DNA from: Caldifarciminota bacterium
GTDB taxonomy: Bacteria > Hydrothermota > Tepidihabitantia > Tepidihabitantales > Tepidihabitantaceae
NCBI GenBank assembly: GCA_026418295.1
Contig: JAOABP010000002.1
Span: forward strand, 226,367 to 290,366
DNA length: 64,000 nucleotides
Reading direction: 5' to 3'
In this document: in pieces, positions 34,724-43,939 of the stretch
How positions within the stretch are numbered: the stretch's first letter is position 1
Layout: the number at the start of each line of letters is the position of its first letter
The notes under the pieces: model-generated
The model's input: the letters and a program-made list of their open reading frames with translations, nothing else
What the model was told of the DNA's origin: nothing
Database searches by the model: none
Position numbers and translations under genes: made by a program

Positions 34724-37700
34724 TATGACCTTCTTTAATATCAAGCTTACAGAAGTACGCCCCTACCGGCAAGTTTGTCAGGGAGAGATTAAGTGCGTGT
34801 AATCCTGGAGCCTGAGATTTCTGGCGAACAGTTCTAACGACTCTTCCGGATATGTCAATTAACGTAAATTCGACTTCGCTTTGACTGCCCAAGGAATAAC
34901 AAATTCGAGTTGTTGTTTTGACTAAATTGGGAATTATCCCTAATAGGCGCGTGTCATATCTTCTTGTTCCGTCCTCACAGTAACCGGTGTAACCAGCGAT
35001 GCCCAGAGTAAAGAACAGAACTGCGTTGCAGTTGTCGGCAGAAATTTGCAGGCGAAAAACAGCAATCGAATCGGAAGGATCATCATTTATTATACAACGG
35101 AAAGGAGCAAGTTCATTACTTACTACACTGTCAGGTAATATTGTGCCAAACTGGACAACAGAGTCGTAAACTGACGTATTCCGATCGCAGGGAATCAGTC
35201 TGGCGACAGTGTTAGCTGCAGAACCCGGGCCACGATTGTGCAGAGTGACAACAATTTCCAAGCTCTCTCCGGGCTCCCATAAACCGTTGCCATTCCCATG
35301 AGCATTATCTGAAGGAAACACACCAGCCAGAATCAACCAGGGTGATCGCACTGACAAAGGTGCATCGGTAGTATATCTGATAGCGCGGCGGGATTGAAGA
35401 TACGCTGCGTTTGGGTGGTAGACGTTATTGTACAAGTATTGAATACCAGTTGTTTCAGATGAATCCTCAATTCCCACAGTGCAGGAGGAATTCAAAGCTA
35501 CCTGCTGGTACTGAAAAACAATTTCTCCGTCGCCGGTTCGTGTAGGGTAAAAACCGGGATCAGACAGAATTATTTGAAACGTCTCCCGGATGTTAGGCTG
35601 GTTATAATGAGCAAAATCTTTAAATTCAATGTAATACCGGTGGTTGATTGAATCAAAATACTGGTAAGCCGTGCCATAACCATTACGATTTTCGTCAGGA
35701 TTAAGATCATCCCAGAAGGGACAGATCATCAGCGGGGGACCGATGGTGTCCGGAATCGGGCGGTTATTTCCCGAACGGTAAGTAGTATATCCGAGTGCAA
35801 GAAAACCATTGGAAGAAACGGAAATGATACTGTCTATTCTGCCATAGAATTTAAATTGAAATGGCAGGCGTAAAGTACGTGTCACCGCATCTGAATCCGA
35901 TATTGCCGGAATGACCGTTCCCGGTCCGGGTGGTGCAAGTTCCACCCAGCTGTAAATAGGTGCTCTGCCGGAAGCGGTGTCAGAATCGTCATAACACCAG
36001 TATCCGTAGCTGTCCGGACCGGAAGGATCAGAAACCGTTCCAATCTCTCCTGTCAGCGAAATAGAAGCCGTATCTGCATAATGGTACGTCTCACCCTGAC
36101 CGTGTATTGTTATCTTAAAAATTACAGGTCTGTTCTTGGGAAGGTAGGGACTGACTGAAAGAGCAAAAGGATCCCTGTCCCCTATTTTACTTTCGCCAGC
36201 ATTAACCGTGCCGAAATAGGATTGAGAATCGCCGACGATAACATTCGAATCAAGACAGCTCAGGATTACTTGAATGTTTCTTAAATTACCGCCGCCAACA
36301 TTGCTGATAGCAATATAAAATGGACCGCTCTCGGAACTGCCGATCACTCCATTCCCATTACCATATGGTGCCGAATCAATAAACAACGCGGTATCGATGA
36401 TGAGTTTTCCGGCACGAATTGTTAAATTTGCGGGTAAGCACCATGAATCATTATCATCATCACGCACCAGAAGGGTTGCAGAAATAACGGTTCCTTCACG
36501 GCTCAAACTGTCGACGATAAATTCAACCGCATCACCAGTACGCACTGAATCCGGTTCGATTGAATTAAAATAGGCGGTACTGTCAACAAGTGCAATGTAC
36601 GGGCTGGAACTCCTGAAAACAGCAGTTACACCTGTTGCCGTTACCTCACCGTCATTTTTCAGAGCAAAATACAGCGCGATTCTCTCACCAGGGTTAATAA
36701 TACGATCGTTACTTCCTGTAGAATCATCAATGGTTATACCTGAAATAGTTAAATATGGAATACCACTCGCTACGACTCGACAATTTCCTTCATAAGGTAT
36801 CAGATTTCTCCCGGAAACAACCACATCCAGAATACCGACATGACCCGGGTTAATCTCAAGATATGAACAACCGGCACTGTCAGTAACACCGGTAACATAA
36901 ATCGAACTGTCCATGGAACAGCAAACCAGAGCGCCAGCAACTGGCTGTCCCCCCGCAACAACCTCAATCCGGAACGTCTGAGGACCGATCGGAATAACCG
37001 AATCGTAGTGAACCTCAATATGGTGCGGAATATCAGTCCAGATACCCAACTCCGGGTCCCCAAGCAAATTCCATTCCTGATAGCGGGTCGGGTCATGATA
37101 TAAGGAATCAACCCAGAACCGCCCACGCAGGGTTGCGGGACCAAGATGATTCTGATTCTCTTGAAAGATGGCGGTGAAAAACCCTCGATAACAGGCACTG
37201 CGGTAGTGCGCCCCATGACTGACTATGCCGGTTGTTCCAAAATAGGCGACTGCGCCGCCAAGAGTCCCCGGGGTACCAGCGCGCACGAATTTATCTCCAT
37301 ACATCGAATTTCCGCCTCCGGATTCCAGACTGATTGTTGCACAGGTTGCCCCGATCACTATGGGCATCTTTTCACGGTTTGTCCAGGAGAAAGGATCAAT
37401 TGCATTAAATGGGTCCCACCATGTACCTACTCCCTGTCCGCGGTATGTAATGAAACTCCGGCCGGAATTCGCTGCTGCCGTAACATCACCACTCCCGTTA
37501 CCCCGGTTTTTACTGAACGAATCAATATGGACATAGCCAGCTAAACGGCAGAACTGGTGCAGTAACCGAGAATCTCCCCAGTAAAGTGTATCATCTGGAG
37601 CATTGTCCTCCCGAACACAAGTGACTATGCTCTTGTACCACAAGCTGTCAGTCAGCGCCGGAGACCGTTCATAGGCAACCGTTTTTGCCACCAGTGTAGA

Positions 37701-38087
37701 ACATTCTCGTGCATTTGTAACATAAAACCGCCCCACAGAAATTTCCATTTTGTAATCGCCGGTCATATCACCATAATAACAGTCAGTAGTGCCGTTGTAA
37801 CTGGGAATCTGAGAAGGTGAACCGGCAAGCAGTATGTATTCCGGCTTTACCGGCCAGTTGTTATAGGCATTCCGGATATAGGACTGAATCTGTACCGGGG
37901 TCGTCCCCACCTGAGATACGGGCACAACCTTAGCGAGAACCCCTTTCTTGGTTTTCCATTGAGCCAGTGGCTGTAGAATCGGAACATAGGAATCGTAAGC
38001 AATTATCAGATACTTAGCACCCTGCTGTCCCCAAACGATTTGCCCCAGAAGAACGGCCAAAATAACGGAGGTTTTCAATCGATTCAT
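34683..38087 (-). CDS. C25 (gingipain-fold) secreted protein with type IX sorting domain; catalytic His replaced
   Basis: 1134 aa with a signal peptide (KTSVILAVLLGQIVWGQ). The N-terminal 370 residues are a peptidase family C25 domain (YLIIAYDSYVPILQPLAQWK, YILLAGSPSQIPSY, ISVGRFYV). At the catalytic His position, GHG in RgpB, this protein has YRGQGV with Gln218; the Cys position is kept as Cys249 (VIGATCATISLE). Then come Ig-like/CARDB-like repeats, a nidogen-like stretch (SSNGFLALGYTTY...PIPDTIGPPLMICPFWDDLNP) and a C-terminal domain (ISGRVVRTVRQ...LPVGAYFCKLDIKEG, ending KILRIH) typical of type IX cargo. Probably exported and surface-anchored; peptidase activity is doubtful. It begins 5 nt after the YCF48-like gene. 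Confidence 0.85.
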   Translation of the reverse strand: MNRLKTSVILAVLLGQIVWGQQGAKYLIIAYDSYVPILQPLAQWKTKKGVLAKVVPVSQVGTTPVQIQSYIRNAYNNWPVKPEYILLAGSPSQIPSYNGTTDCYYGDMTGDYKMEISVGRFYVTNARECSTLVAKTVAYERSPALTDSLWYKSIVTCVREDNAPDDTLYWGDSRLLHQFCRLAGYVHIDSFSKNRGNGSGDVTAAANSGRSFITYRGQGVGTWWDPFNAIDPFSWTNREKMPIVIGATCATISLESGGGNSMYGDKFVRAGTPGTLGGAVAYFGTTGIVSHGAHYRSACYRGFFTAIFQENQNHLGPATLRGRFWVDSLYHDPTRYQEWNLLGDPELGIWTDIPHHIEVHYDSVIPIGPQTFRIEVVAGGQPVAGALVCCSMDSSIYVTGVTDSAGCSYLEINPGHVGILDVVVSGRNLIPYEGNCRVVASGIPYLTISGITIDDSTGSNDRIINPGERIALYFALKNDGEVTATGVTAVFRSSSPYIALVDSTAYFNSIEPDSVRTGDAVEFIVDSLSREGTVISATLLVRDDDNDSWCLPANLTIRAGKLIIDTALFIDSAPYGNGNGVIGSSESGPFYIAISNVGGGNLRNIQVILSCLDSNVIVGDSQSYFGTVNAGESKIGDRDPFALSVSPYLPKNRPVIFKITIHGQGETYHYADTASISLTGEIGTVSDPSGPDSYGYWCYDDSDTASGRAPIYSWVELAPPGPGTVIPAISDSDAVTRTLRLPFQFKFYGRIDSIISVSSNGFLALGYTTYRSGNNRPIPDTIGPPLMICPFWDDLNPDENRNGYGTAYQYFDSINHRYYIEFKDFAHYNQPNIRETFQIILSDPGFYPTRTGDGEIVFQYQQVALNSSCTVGIEDSSETTGIQYLYNNVYHPNAAYLQSRRAIRYTTDAPLSVRSPWLILAGVFPSDNAHGNGNGLWEPGESLEIVVTLHNRGPGSAANTVARLIPCDRNTSVYDSVVQFGTILPDSVVSNELAPFRCIINDDPSDSIAVFRLQISADNCNAVLFFTLGIAGYTGYCEDGTRRYDTRLLGIIPNLVKTTTRICYSLGSQSEVEFTLIDISGRVVRTVRQKSQAPGLHALNLSLTNLPVGAYFCKLDIKEGHNEKIFVGKILRIH

Positions 38088-38092
38088 ATGTG

Positions 38093-39316
38093 TTATTTGA
38101 TTATCACCTTCATTATGCCGGTATTATTCATCATTGGATTCGGGATGACAAAGTAAACTCCAGCCCCTAATCCATTGAGATTGTTTTCTCCTGGGGAGAG
38201 TTCGCATAGCTCTTGGCCGGCCATGTCAACGAGTACGCTTGAAGCAACACAGAATAATGTCCGGTTTAATATTACGGCAGACGGAGTTCGCTTAATATTC
38301 CACTGAATAACAGGTTCTGCAATCCCGATTAGCGTAGAACTCCAATGTCCTCCTCCATCTGTAGTGACAACTACGACCCCGTTGCCCGCAGCCATGCCTC
38401 TCAATGTATCTGCAAAATCGATATCAAAAAGGGTGGAATCAGCTCCTGAATTCTGAATAACCCAACTATTTCCTCCGTCACTGGTATGAATAATTGTACC
38501 ATTTCTGCCACACGCCCAGCCATAATTACGGTTAATAAACTTAACCGCACGCAAAAAACGGGCATCAGGCGGAACTTGTTGCTGGATCCAGGAATTTCCT
38601 CCGTCGCTCGTATAAAGTACCACTGCCTGAAAATTCCGATCATTTCCGCCGACCACCCAGCCGTTACTGTAATCGGCAAAGTAAACATCGTAAAAATCAT
38701 AAGTTGTATCCCGGCGCACAATCTGCCAGTTCTCTCCCCCATCAGTAGTTTTGGCAATCAATCCCTGACCTCCTTGAAAAGTATCACCGGCAGGCCAGTG
38801 TCCGGCTACAAGCCAGCCATAATTATGGTCAACAAACCAGACCCCCTGAAACTCTGCAGTATCTCCTGAAGGAAACGGGGGTACGGGCAGAAAAACCTGT
38901 TGCCATTCAGCTCCACCATTGGTCGTGCGTAATTGCACAATATCACCGCCCGCTGCCCAGCCAAATTCTCCATCAACAAATCGGATACGGGCAGCATGTT
39001 TAGGCCCACCTAAATTCTGTCTTGTCCAAGTCAATCCGCCATCAGTTGTCCCCCATATATCGCCAGCCCGTCCACAGGTCCAGCCGGAATCAGAAGAACA
39101 GAAAAATACATCAAAGAAGTCACGAATAGTCGGTACCTCTACTGTATCCCAGCTTGAGCCAAAATTACTGGAATGAAGGACAGCCGTCGTTTCAATTGTA
39201 ACCACCCAGGCATGTGTTCCTCCCGGCGGGGTTGCAATACCATGATATATTAACCCGTTTGCAACCGAAACAACCATCAGGCAGACATTGAACATCAGTA
39301 ACTTTGAATTACGCAT
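38093..39316 (-). CDS. YCF48/BNR-type beta-propeller surface protein with sorting domain
   Basis: 407 aa with a signal peptide (LLMFNVCLMVVSVANG). Six or so Asp-box-like repeats of the form T-[TS]-[DN]-G-G-x-x-W (TTDGGLTW, TTNGGAEW, TTDGGENW, TSDGGNSW twice, TTDGGGHW) alternate with F-x-D-x-x-x-G-W strands, the pattern of YCF48/photosystem-assembly-like propellers. In this setting it is probably a surface-exposed binding protein. The last 65 residues look like a short type IX sorting domain (VDMAGQELCELSPGENNLNGLGAGVYFV, ending KVIIK). GGGAGAG precedes the ATG. It sits between the two C25 genes, 19 nt after the first. Confidence 0.8.
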   Translation of the reverse strand: MRNSKLLMFNVCLMVVSVANGLIYHGIATPPGGTHAWVVTIETTAVLHSSNFGSSWDTVEVPTIRDFFDVFFCSSDSGWTCGRAGDIWGTTDGGLTWTRQNLGGPKHAARIRFVDGEFGWAAGGDIVQLRTTNGGAEWQQVFLPVPPFPSGDTAEFQGVWFVDHNYGWLVAGHWPAGDTFQGGQGLIAKTTDGGENWQIVRRDTTYDFYDVYFADYSNGWVVGGNDRNFQAVVLYTSDGGNSWIQQQVPPDARFLRAVKFINRNYGWACGRNGTIIHTSDGGNSWVIQNSGADSTLFDIDFADTLRGMAAGNGVVVVTTDGGGHWSSTLIGIAEPVIQWNIKRTPSAVILNRTLFCVASSVLVDMAGQELCELSPGENNLNGLGAGVYFVIPNPMMNNTGIMKVIIK

Positions 39317-39335
39317 ACTCTCTCCCTTCTTAAGT

Positions 39336-42300
39336 TTATTTAATATAGATTATTCGTGTTGTTAATGGAAAGACCTTCCCCTCGGTATTGACCCAGCGAA
39401 TAAAATAGATACCGGATTCAAGTTTCAAATCAGGATTCTGCCCCAGTTTCATATAGAACCGGCGGTTTCGATCAACATTGGCATTAATACGGTGAGTATA
39501 TACGATATTCCCCGCAACATCAACAAATTCAATAATTGATCCCATACGGGTATTGCTTGCCTCAATCCAGATCCCATCACGCACAACTGTCGGCTGAATT
39601 TTAATCTGCGCCGGTTGAACCTCATCCTTAACCTCCCGGATCACAGTAAATGTATCTGGTGGGATTGTTGTGAATTTAATTGCACGGTGATTACTGATCT
39701 CTGCCGCTGGAGTGGGGTAATAGCCTCCATAGGTCCAGGAGAGACCGGCTCGGTGATCCGGACTTTGAATGCCAACTGTTGCAAAATTGTGATTATTACT
39801 GGGAATTGAATCGTCATTCCGAACATCGAGATATTGACAGACAATTGTTCCGTCACCGCTCGATGTGGGGTAATATAGCGGATCATAAAGTATTACCTGA
39901 AATGTCTGCTGTTCAGCTATGATCGGATTGCGGAAACCATGCACATGGTAGACATTACTCCACTCAACAATGAAACGGTGTCGCGATTCATCAAAATAGT
40001 AAAAAACCCCGCCCGCATTCAGTGTATCGGTCAGAAAATCATCCCAGAGAACCGCCACAAATCCGTCCGGTCCCTGAGCTGACGGTATCGCCCAGTTGTA
40101 AGGCTCGCCCCACCAGGTACTGCCGAATGCAATGTACCCGTTGTCGGAAATAGAAATTATATCATAATCATGACAGTAAAAACGGAATCGGAACGGTAAA
40201 GTCACCGGAATCGCCCGGTCCTTACCTAAGAGTACTCTCTCCCCCTGTCCCCCGCGATTCGGATCAATCTCATACCAGTCAAAACTCGGACGCTCGCGGC
40301 AGGCTGTATCCAGATCATCATATCCCCAGTATCCACCCCGGTCCGGCCCCAAGGGTGAGCTGACCGACGGTCTGCCTATTGCAAGGGGAAAGTTGATTCG
40401 CTGTTGAAATCCTTCGCCAATCAGGTCCAGGTAAATTGTAAAACTTCTACCCTTGACAATTTCCGGGGCGGCTCTTACCGCAAACCGATCACTTCCGTTG
40501 GCAATGGATTCCTGCGGTGCAATATCCCCAAAAACAGCAGCCGAATCAAGGATCTCAAGAGCAGAGGGATTGGAAGAACGTAAGATTCCGATTATTCCGG
40601 TGGCAGTGGTAGCCCCCTGGTTTTGAATCACAAATGAAACTTCGCTTGTTTCTCCCGGGTCGATAAAACCATTAGTGTCATGTATTACCGAACGCAAGAT
40701 TTTGAATTTCGGCCCGGAAACTGCAAGATCGAAATCCGATGTCCAACTGCTGTCAGCAGTTAAAACTCTCAGCTGCAGATTGATACGCTGTCCACTCGTA
40801 CAAAGAGGTGCAATATATACCGGGAACGGTTCCGTGCTCCGGACTTCACCGGGAGCCAGCGTCCCATAATTCCGTACTGTATCAATTACAGTCGCAAAAG
40901 AGTCCGGTGAGCTTAATATTGCTGTTACATTGAACGCACTCAGACTTGTTCCGTAATTTTTCAAATTTACAGTTAATTCGCTTGTTTCTCCAGGGACAAC
41001 CATCGCAGGATTGTGAGACTGATAACCAACCAGCAACCCGCGGTATTCACCAGCAATTGCCGCCAGATAAGGCTTGAGGCTCCTGCCGGTAACGGTTATA
41101 TAAAGTGTATCGGCTGTCGTGGTTGTAATTGTGAAGGCCGCAACACCTGAAGAATTGGTTTTCTTGACCGCTTGAACCTCCCCGGGCTTGTAAAGGCATA
41201 CCTGGGCATCTTTCAGCGGCTGCCCTTCGCTATCCCGCACTTCAACACTTAACAGCGCAGTTCCTACTGAATAAACAGAAGGATGAGATACATTTATTGT
41301 CTTGGGAACATCAAGCCAGATGTTCATCGCCGGGTCACCAAGGAGATTGTATACATGAAAGTAAATCTTGAGGTCCGAGGAATCCTCAGGCAGTGGAAAA
41401 TTAATGAGCTGTTCTATTTTCCCTGCATACATCGCCGGACCAAGCGTAACAATTCCCATTTCCAGTATTGCATTGTAGATACCATAATCCATACAGTTGT
41501 TCCAGCGGGTGGAAGTTCCGGTGTAAGATGAACCCCAGAATGCCACCCCGCCGCGCGGATTGGTGGGGGTTCCTGCTCTTAACCAGACTTCACCAAAACA
41601 AGGGTTTGCCTGATAGTTACCGGTTCCGCAATACAAACTGGTCACTACCGGCAGTTTCCAGCCATTATTCAGGTTGGCAACATCTTCACGCCAGAACTCG
41701 GGATAAATCCATCCTGTGGCCTGTCCCCAGCCTCTGCCGTTAATTAATGTTACCCCCCGATTAACAGCGGAATCAATTGGCCCCCGGCCATATCGAGTAG
41801 GGGGATAAAAAACAGTATCGACGCAATCAAAACCCAGATTCAGTAACCGTTCGCGGATTACCCGTTTCGTTACAAGCGCTGTCACTGCCGGTGTTCCCCC
41901 TTCCTGATAACTTGTTCCTACCATTAACGCCCGTTTAAACCACAGAGTATCTTCACAATACGGATTGGACTCATAACCGACAATTTTGGCTACAATACAA
42001 TCCAGTTCTGAACTGTTGGCTGCCGGAAGTCTGCCGACAAAAAGATCCGCAAGATAATCATTCCCGTCAACACAAGCATAAGTATGATCTGTGACACAGG
42101 AAGTAGCTCCGGGCGTAGGAAATGCGGGGATTTTGTTAATTGCGCCCACTAACAACACATATGTCGGAGCAGGCTCCCAAGTCTGGTAGGCATTCTGAAT
42201 ATAGCTTCTTATCTGCTCGCGCTGGGCTCCAGTTTCAGATGTTCTCTTGACCCAGACCCTAAAACCCTTGCGTTCTTTCCAACGGGCGAGGGGTAATATA

Positions 42301-42701
42301 TTTTCATAAAATTCGTCGGGCACGATTATCAGATAACCGGGCATTTGTTCATCACGACCTGCAGCAGGCAACCAGGGGAAGAGATAATCCGCCATCAGAT
42401 TTCTGGGCTGAATGCGGTCTAAAGGACGGTAATACCCTACAGTAATGTCAGCTTCTTTGATACCCCCGGAAACGATCAGTTGAATTACCTCTACTCCGCC
42501 AGCTACCATTCGCCTCCCCAGCCGGACTGAAACATCTCCTTCAACTCCAATCTCCGGAAGCTGACCATCTACTACCGGCACAAGAATTGAGGCAACTGTG
42601 TCATTCTCAGCTGCTGTCAGTCGGAACTGTGCGGTAGAATTGGTTACCAGACTTGCCTCTGCTGATACTGCAAAGGCAAAATATAGCCAGTGTAGCATCA
42701 T
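39336..42701 (-). CDS. C25 (gingipain-fold) secreted protein with type IX sorting domain; catalytic His replaced (second copy)
   Basis: 1121 aa, same layout as the C25 gene at 34683-38087: signal peptide, short propeptide-like region, C25 domain (about 120-480: YLIIVPDEFYENILPLARWK, YVLLVGAINKIPAF, DLFVGRLP), Ig-like repeats, nidogen-like segment (FRFRFYCHDYDIISISDNGYIAFGS) and a C-terminal sorting domain (EFVDVAGNIVYTHRI...ESGIYFIRWVNTEG). The RgpB catalytic His is replaced: NGRGWGQATG has Trp325, while Cys358 (TSLYCGTGNY) lies 33 residues later, the RgpB spacing. It may be an inactive peptidase homologue used as adhesin or PGA-binding protein. Its ATG shares one base with the stop of the propeller lipoprotein gene. 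Confidence 0.85.
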   Translation of the reverse strand: MMLHWLYFAFAVSAEASLVTNSTAQFRLTAAENDTVASILVPVVDGQLPEIGVEGDVSVRLGRRMVAGGVEVIQLIVSGGIKEADITVGYYRPLDRIQPRNLMADYLFPWLPAAGRDEQMPGYLIIVPDEFYENILPLARWKERKGFRVWVKRTSETGAQREQIRSYIQNAYQTWEPAPTYVLLVGAINKIPAFPTPGATSCVTDHTYACVDGNDYLADLFVGRLPAANSSELDCIVAKIVGYESNPYCEDTLWFKRALMVGTSYQEGGTPAVTALVTKRVIRERLLNLGFDCVDTVFYPPTRYGRGPIDSAVNRGVTLINGRGWGQATGWIYPEFWREDVANLNNGWKLPVVTSLYCGTGNYQANPCFGEVWLRAGTPTNPRGGVAFWGSSYTGTSTRWNNCMDYGIYNAILEMGIVTLGPAMYAGKIEQLINFPLPEDSSDLKIYFHVYNLLGDPAMNIWLDVPKTINVSHPSVYSVGTALLSVEVRDSEGQPLKDAQVCLYKPGEVQAVKKTNSSGVAAFTITTTTADTLYITVTGRSLKPYLAAIAGEYRGLLVGYQSHNPAMVVPGETSELTVNLKNYGTSLSAFNVTAILSSPDSFATVIDTVRNYGTLAPGEVRSTEPFPVYIAPLCTSGQRINLQLRVLTADSSWTSDFDLAVSGPKFKILRSVIHDTNGFIDPGETSEVSFVIQNQGATTATGIIGILRSSNPSALEILDSAAVFGDIAPQESIANGSDRFAVRAAPEIVKGRSFTIYLDLIGEGFQQRINFPLAIGRPSVSSPLGPDRGGYWGYDDLDTACRERPSFDWYEIDPNRGGQGERVLLGKDRAIPVTLPFRFRFYCHDYDIISISDNGYIAFGSTWWGEPYNWAIPSAQGPDGFVAVLWDDFLTDTLNAGGVFYYFDESRHRFIVEWSNVYHVHGFRNPIIAEQQTFQVILYDPLYYPTSSGDGTIVCQYLDVRNDDSIPSNNHNFATVGIQSPDHRAGLSWTYGGYYPTPAAEISNHRAIKFTTIPPDTFTVIREVKDEVQPAQIKIQPTVVRDGIWIEASNTRMGSIIEFVDVAGNIVYTHRINANVDRNRRFYMKLGQNPDLKLESGIYFIRWVNTEGKVFPLTTRIIYIK

Positions 42702-43939
42702 TAAAACTCCTTTTTAACAGTAACAATTCCCAGATCCCGATCAAGCACAAAGAAATAGTCTGTTCCGGGAATTGCTCCCACTTTATAAGCATATGGACTG
42801 GTAATTGTTGCTATCAGGAACGGATTTGCTCTGTCGGCGCAGTTTACTACCGCCACCCCCCCGGAACCGCAAGCGACAAATACGAGAGTATCTTCAATGG
42901 TAACCGCACTGGCATAACCATTTAACTCCAGAGCGGCGAGCTCAGTTAGATGGCCGGCTTGATCCTGTTGCAAAAAAATTACGCCGTTTCGTCCATCGGC
43001 AACGGTAATAAAACCGTCCCTGCAGTCGACACCGCGGGCATTCCCATCGGTATCAAAAGTTTCCGTCTGGCGTGGCGGAAAGGTATCCAGTTTCCAAACG
43101 GCAATTCCCAGTTGTTCACACGCAACACAGGCATATGCGTTCTCAATGGCGATACCGCGGCAATTACGGGGATAGTAATACTGAAACCGCAGATTGGGAT
43201 ATGCCGGCTGTGATATGTCAACTGCAATAAATTGAGCTCCGGCGGCAATATATACCCAGGAATCGCGAAGTGCCAGTGCGTAGCCATAACCGGGCTGGGG
43301 ATATTCCAATACACCGGTAATCTTCAGGCTTTCCGGCCGGACGGCATTGATGATTACAAGTTCCTTATATCCGTAAGCCAGAAAAACCAGGGAATCCCTG
43401 GCCTTTACCCCCCAGGCGACATTCAGTGAATCCAGGTATTTCCCCTGAAGCCGCGGTTGCTCGGGAATACTGATATCATAGATCGCTAAACCAGCCTGTC
43501 CATCGGCAATAAAAAGCCTGTTTCCCAGAATTGCAAGATCATGGGGATAGCCCTGAGTTTTAAGTGCGCCCACAACCCTGAATCGCTGGAGAATGAAGAA
43601 GGCAGCTTCGGACCAGAAACCCCAGATATTACTTTCATTACGTGCCCGGACCCGCCACCAGTAACGACCGTCAGTTTTTAAATGCAGGTTTGCTGAAGCA
43701 GTACTTACAGTTTCCTCAACCACTATTTTGCGGAAATTTGAATCTGAAGCCACCTGAATGATGTAACCTGCTGCCGGCTGTTGTGCCTGCCAGCTGAAAG
43801 TTATATCCGCTGCCGTAATGGTCTCCCCTACCGGTGAATTCAGTATTACCGGCAGTGGTGCAGGCGCCGGTCTGATACAGGTTAATAACATAGTTGACAA
43901 TGCTATTTTCAAGAAGATTCTGAGAGATCTGTTTTTCAT
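42701..43939 (-). CDS. LVIVD-repeat beta-propeller lipoprotein with fibronectin III domain
   Basis: 412 aa. A signal sequence ends in MLLTCIRPAPAP, consistent with a lipoprotein Cys20 or so. A fibronectin III-like domain follows (about 33-115: VILNSPVGETITAADITFSWQA...YWWRVRARNES), then a propeller of LVIVD-type repeats (GYPHDLAILGNRLFIADGQAGLAIYDISIPEQPRL and equivalents, each about 43 residues). Such proteins are surface or periplasmic and bind partners; no enzymatic role is known. It sits between the outer-membrane barrel candidate (ATGA overlap) and the C25 protein in the PGA operon. Confidence 0.78.
   Translation of the reverse strand: MKNRSLRIFLKIALSTMLLTCIRPAPAPLPVILNSPVGETITAADITFSWQAQQPAAGYIIQVASDSNFRKIVVEETVSTASANLHLKTDGRYWWRVRARNESNIWGFWSEAAFFILQRFRVVGALKTQGYPHDLAILGNRLFIADGQAGLAIYDISIPEQPRLQGKYLDSLNVAWGVKARDSLVFLAYGYKELVIINAVRPESLKITGVLEYPQPGYGYALALRDSWVYIAAGAQFIAVDISQPAYPNLRFQYYYPRNCRGIAIENAYACVACEQLGIAVWKLDTFPPRQTETFDTDGNARGVDCRDGFITVADGRNGVIFLQQDQAGHLTELAALELNGYASAVTIEDTLVFVACGSGGVAVVNCADRANPFLIATITSPYAYKVGAIPGTDYFFVLDRDLGIVTVKKEF

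Noticed and set aside
34683-34744. Frameshift joining the C25 gene and the following small lipoprotein
   Set aside because: The C25 protein ends with a complete sorting domain and the lipoprotein has its own ATG, ribosome-binding site and signal sequence.
38401-38760. Direct repeats in DNA as a possible repeat array
   Set aside because: They encode the repeated TTDGGxxW motif of the YCF48-like protein; spacing and divergence are those of protein repeats, not CRISPR.
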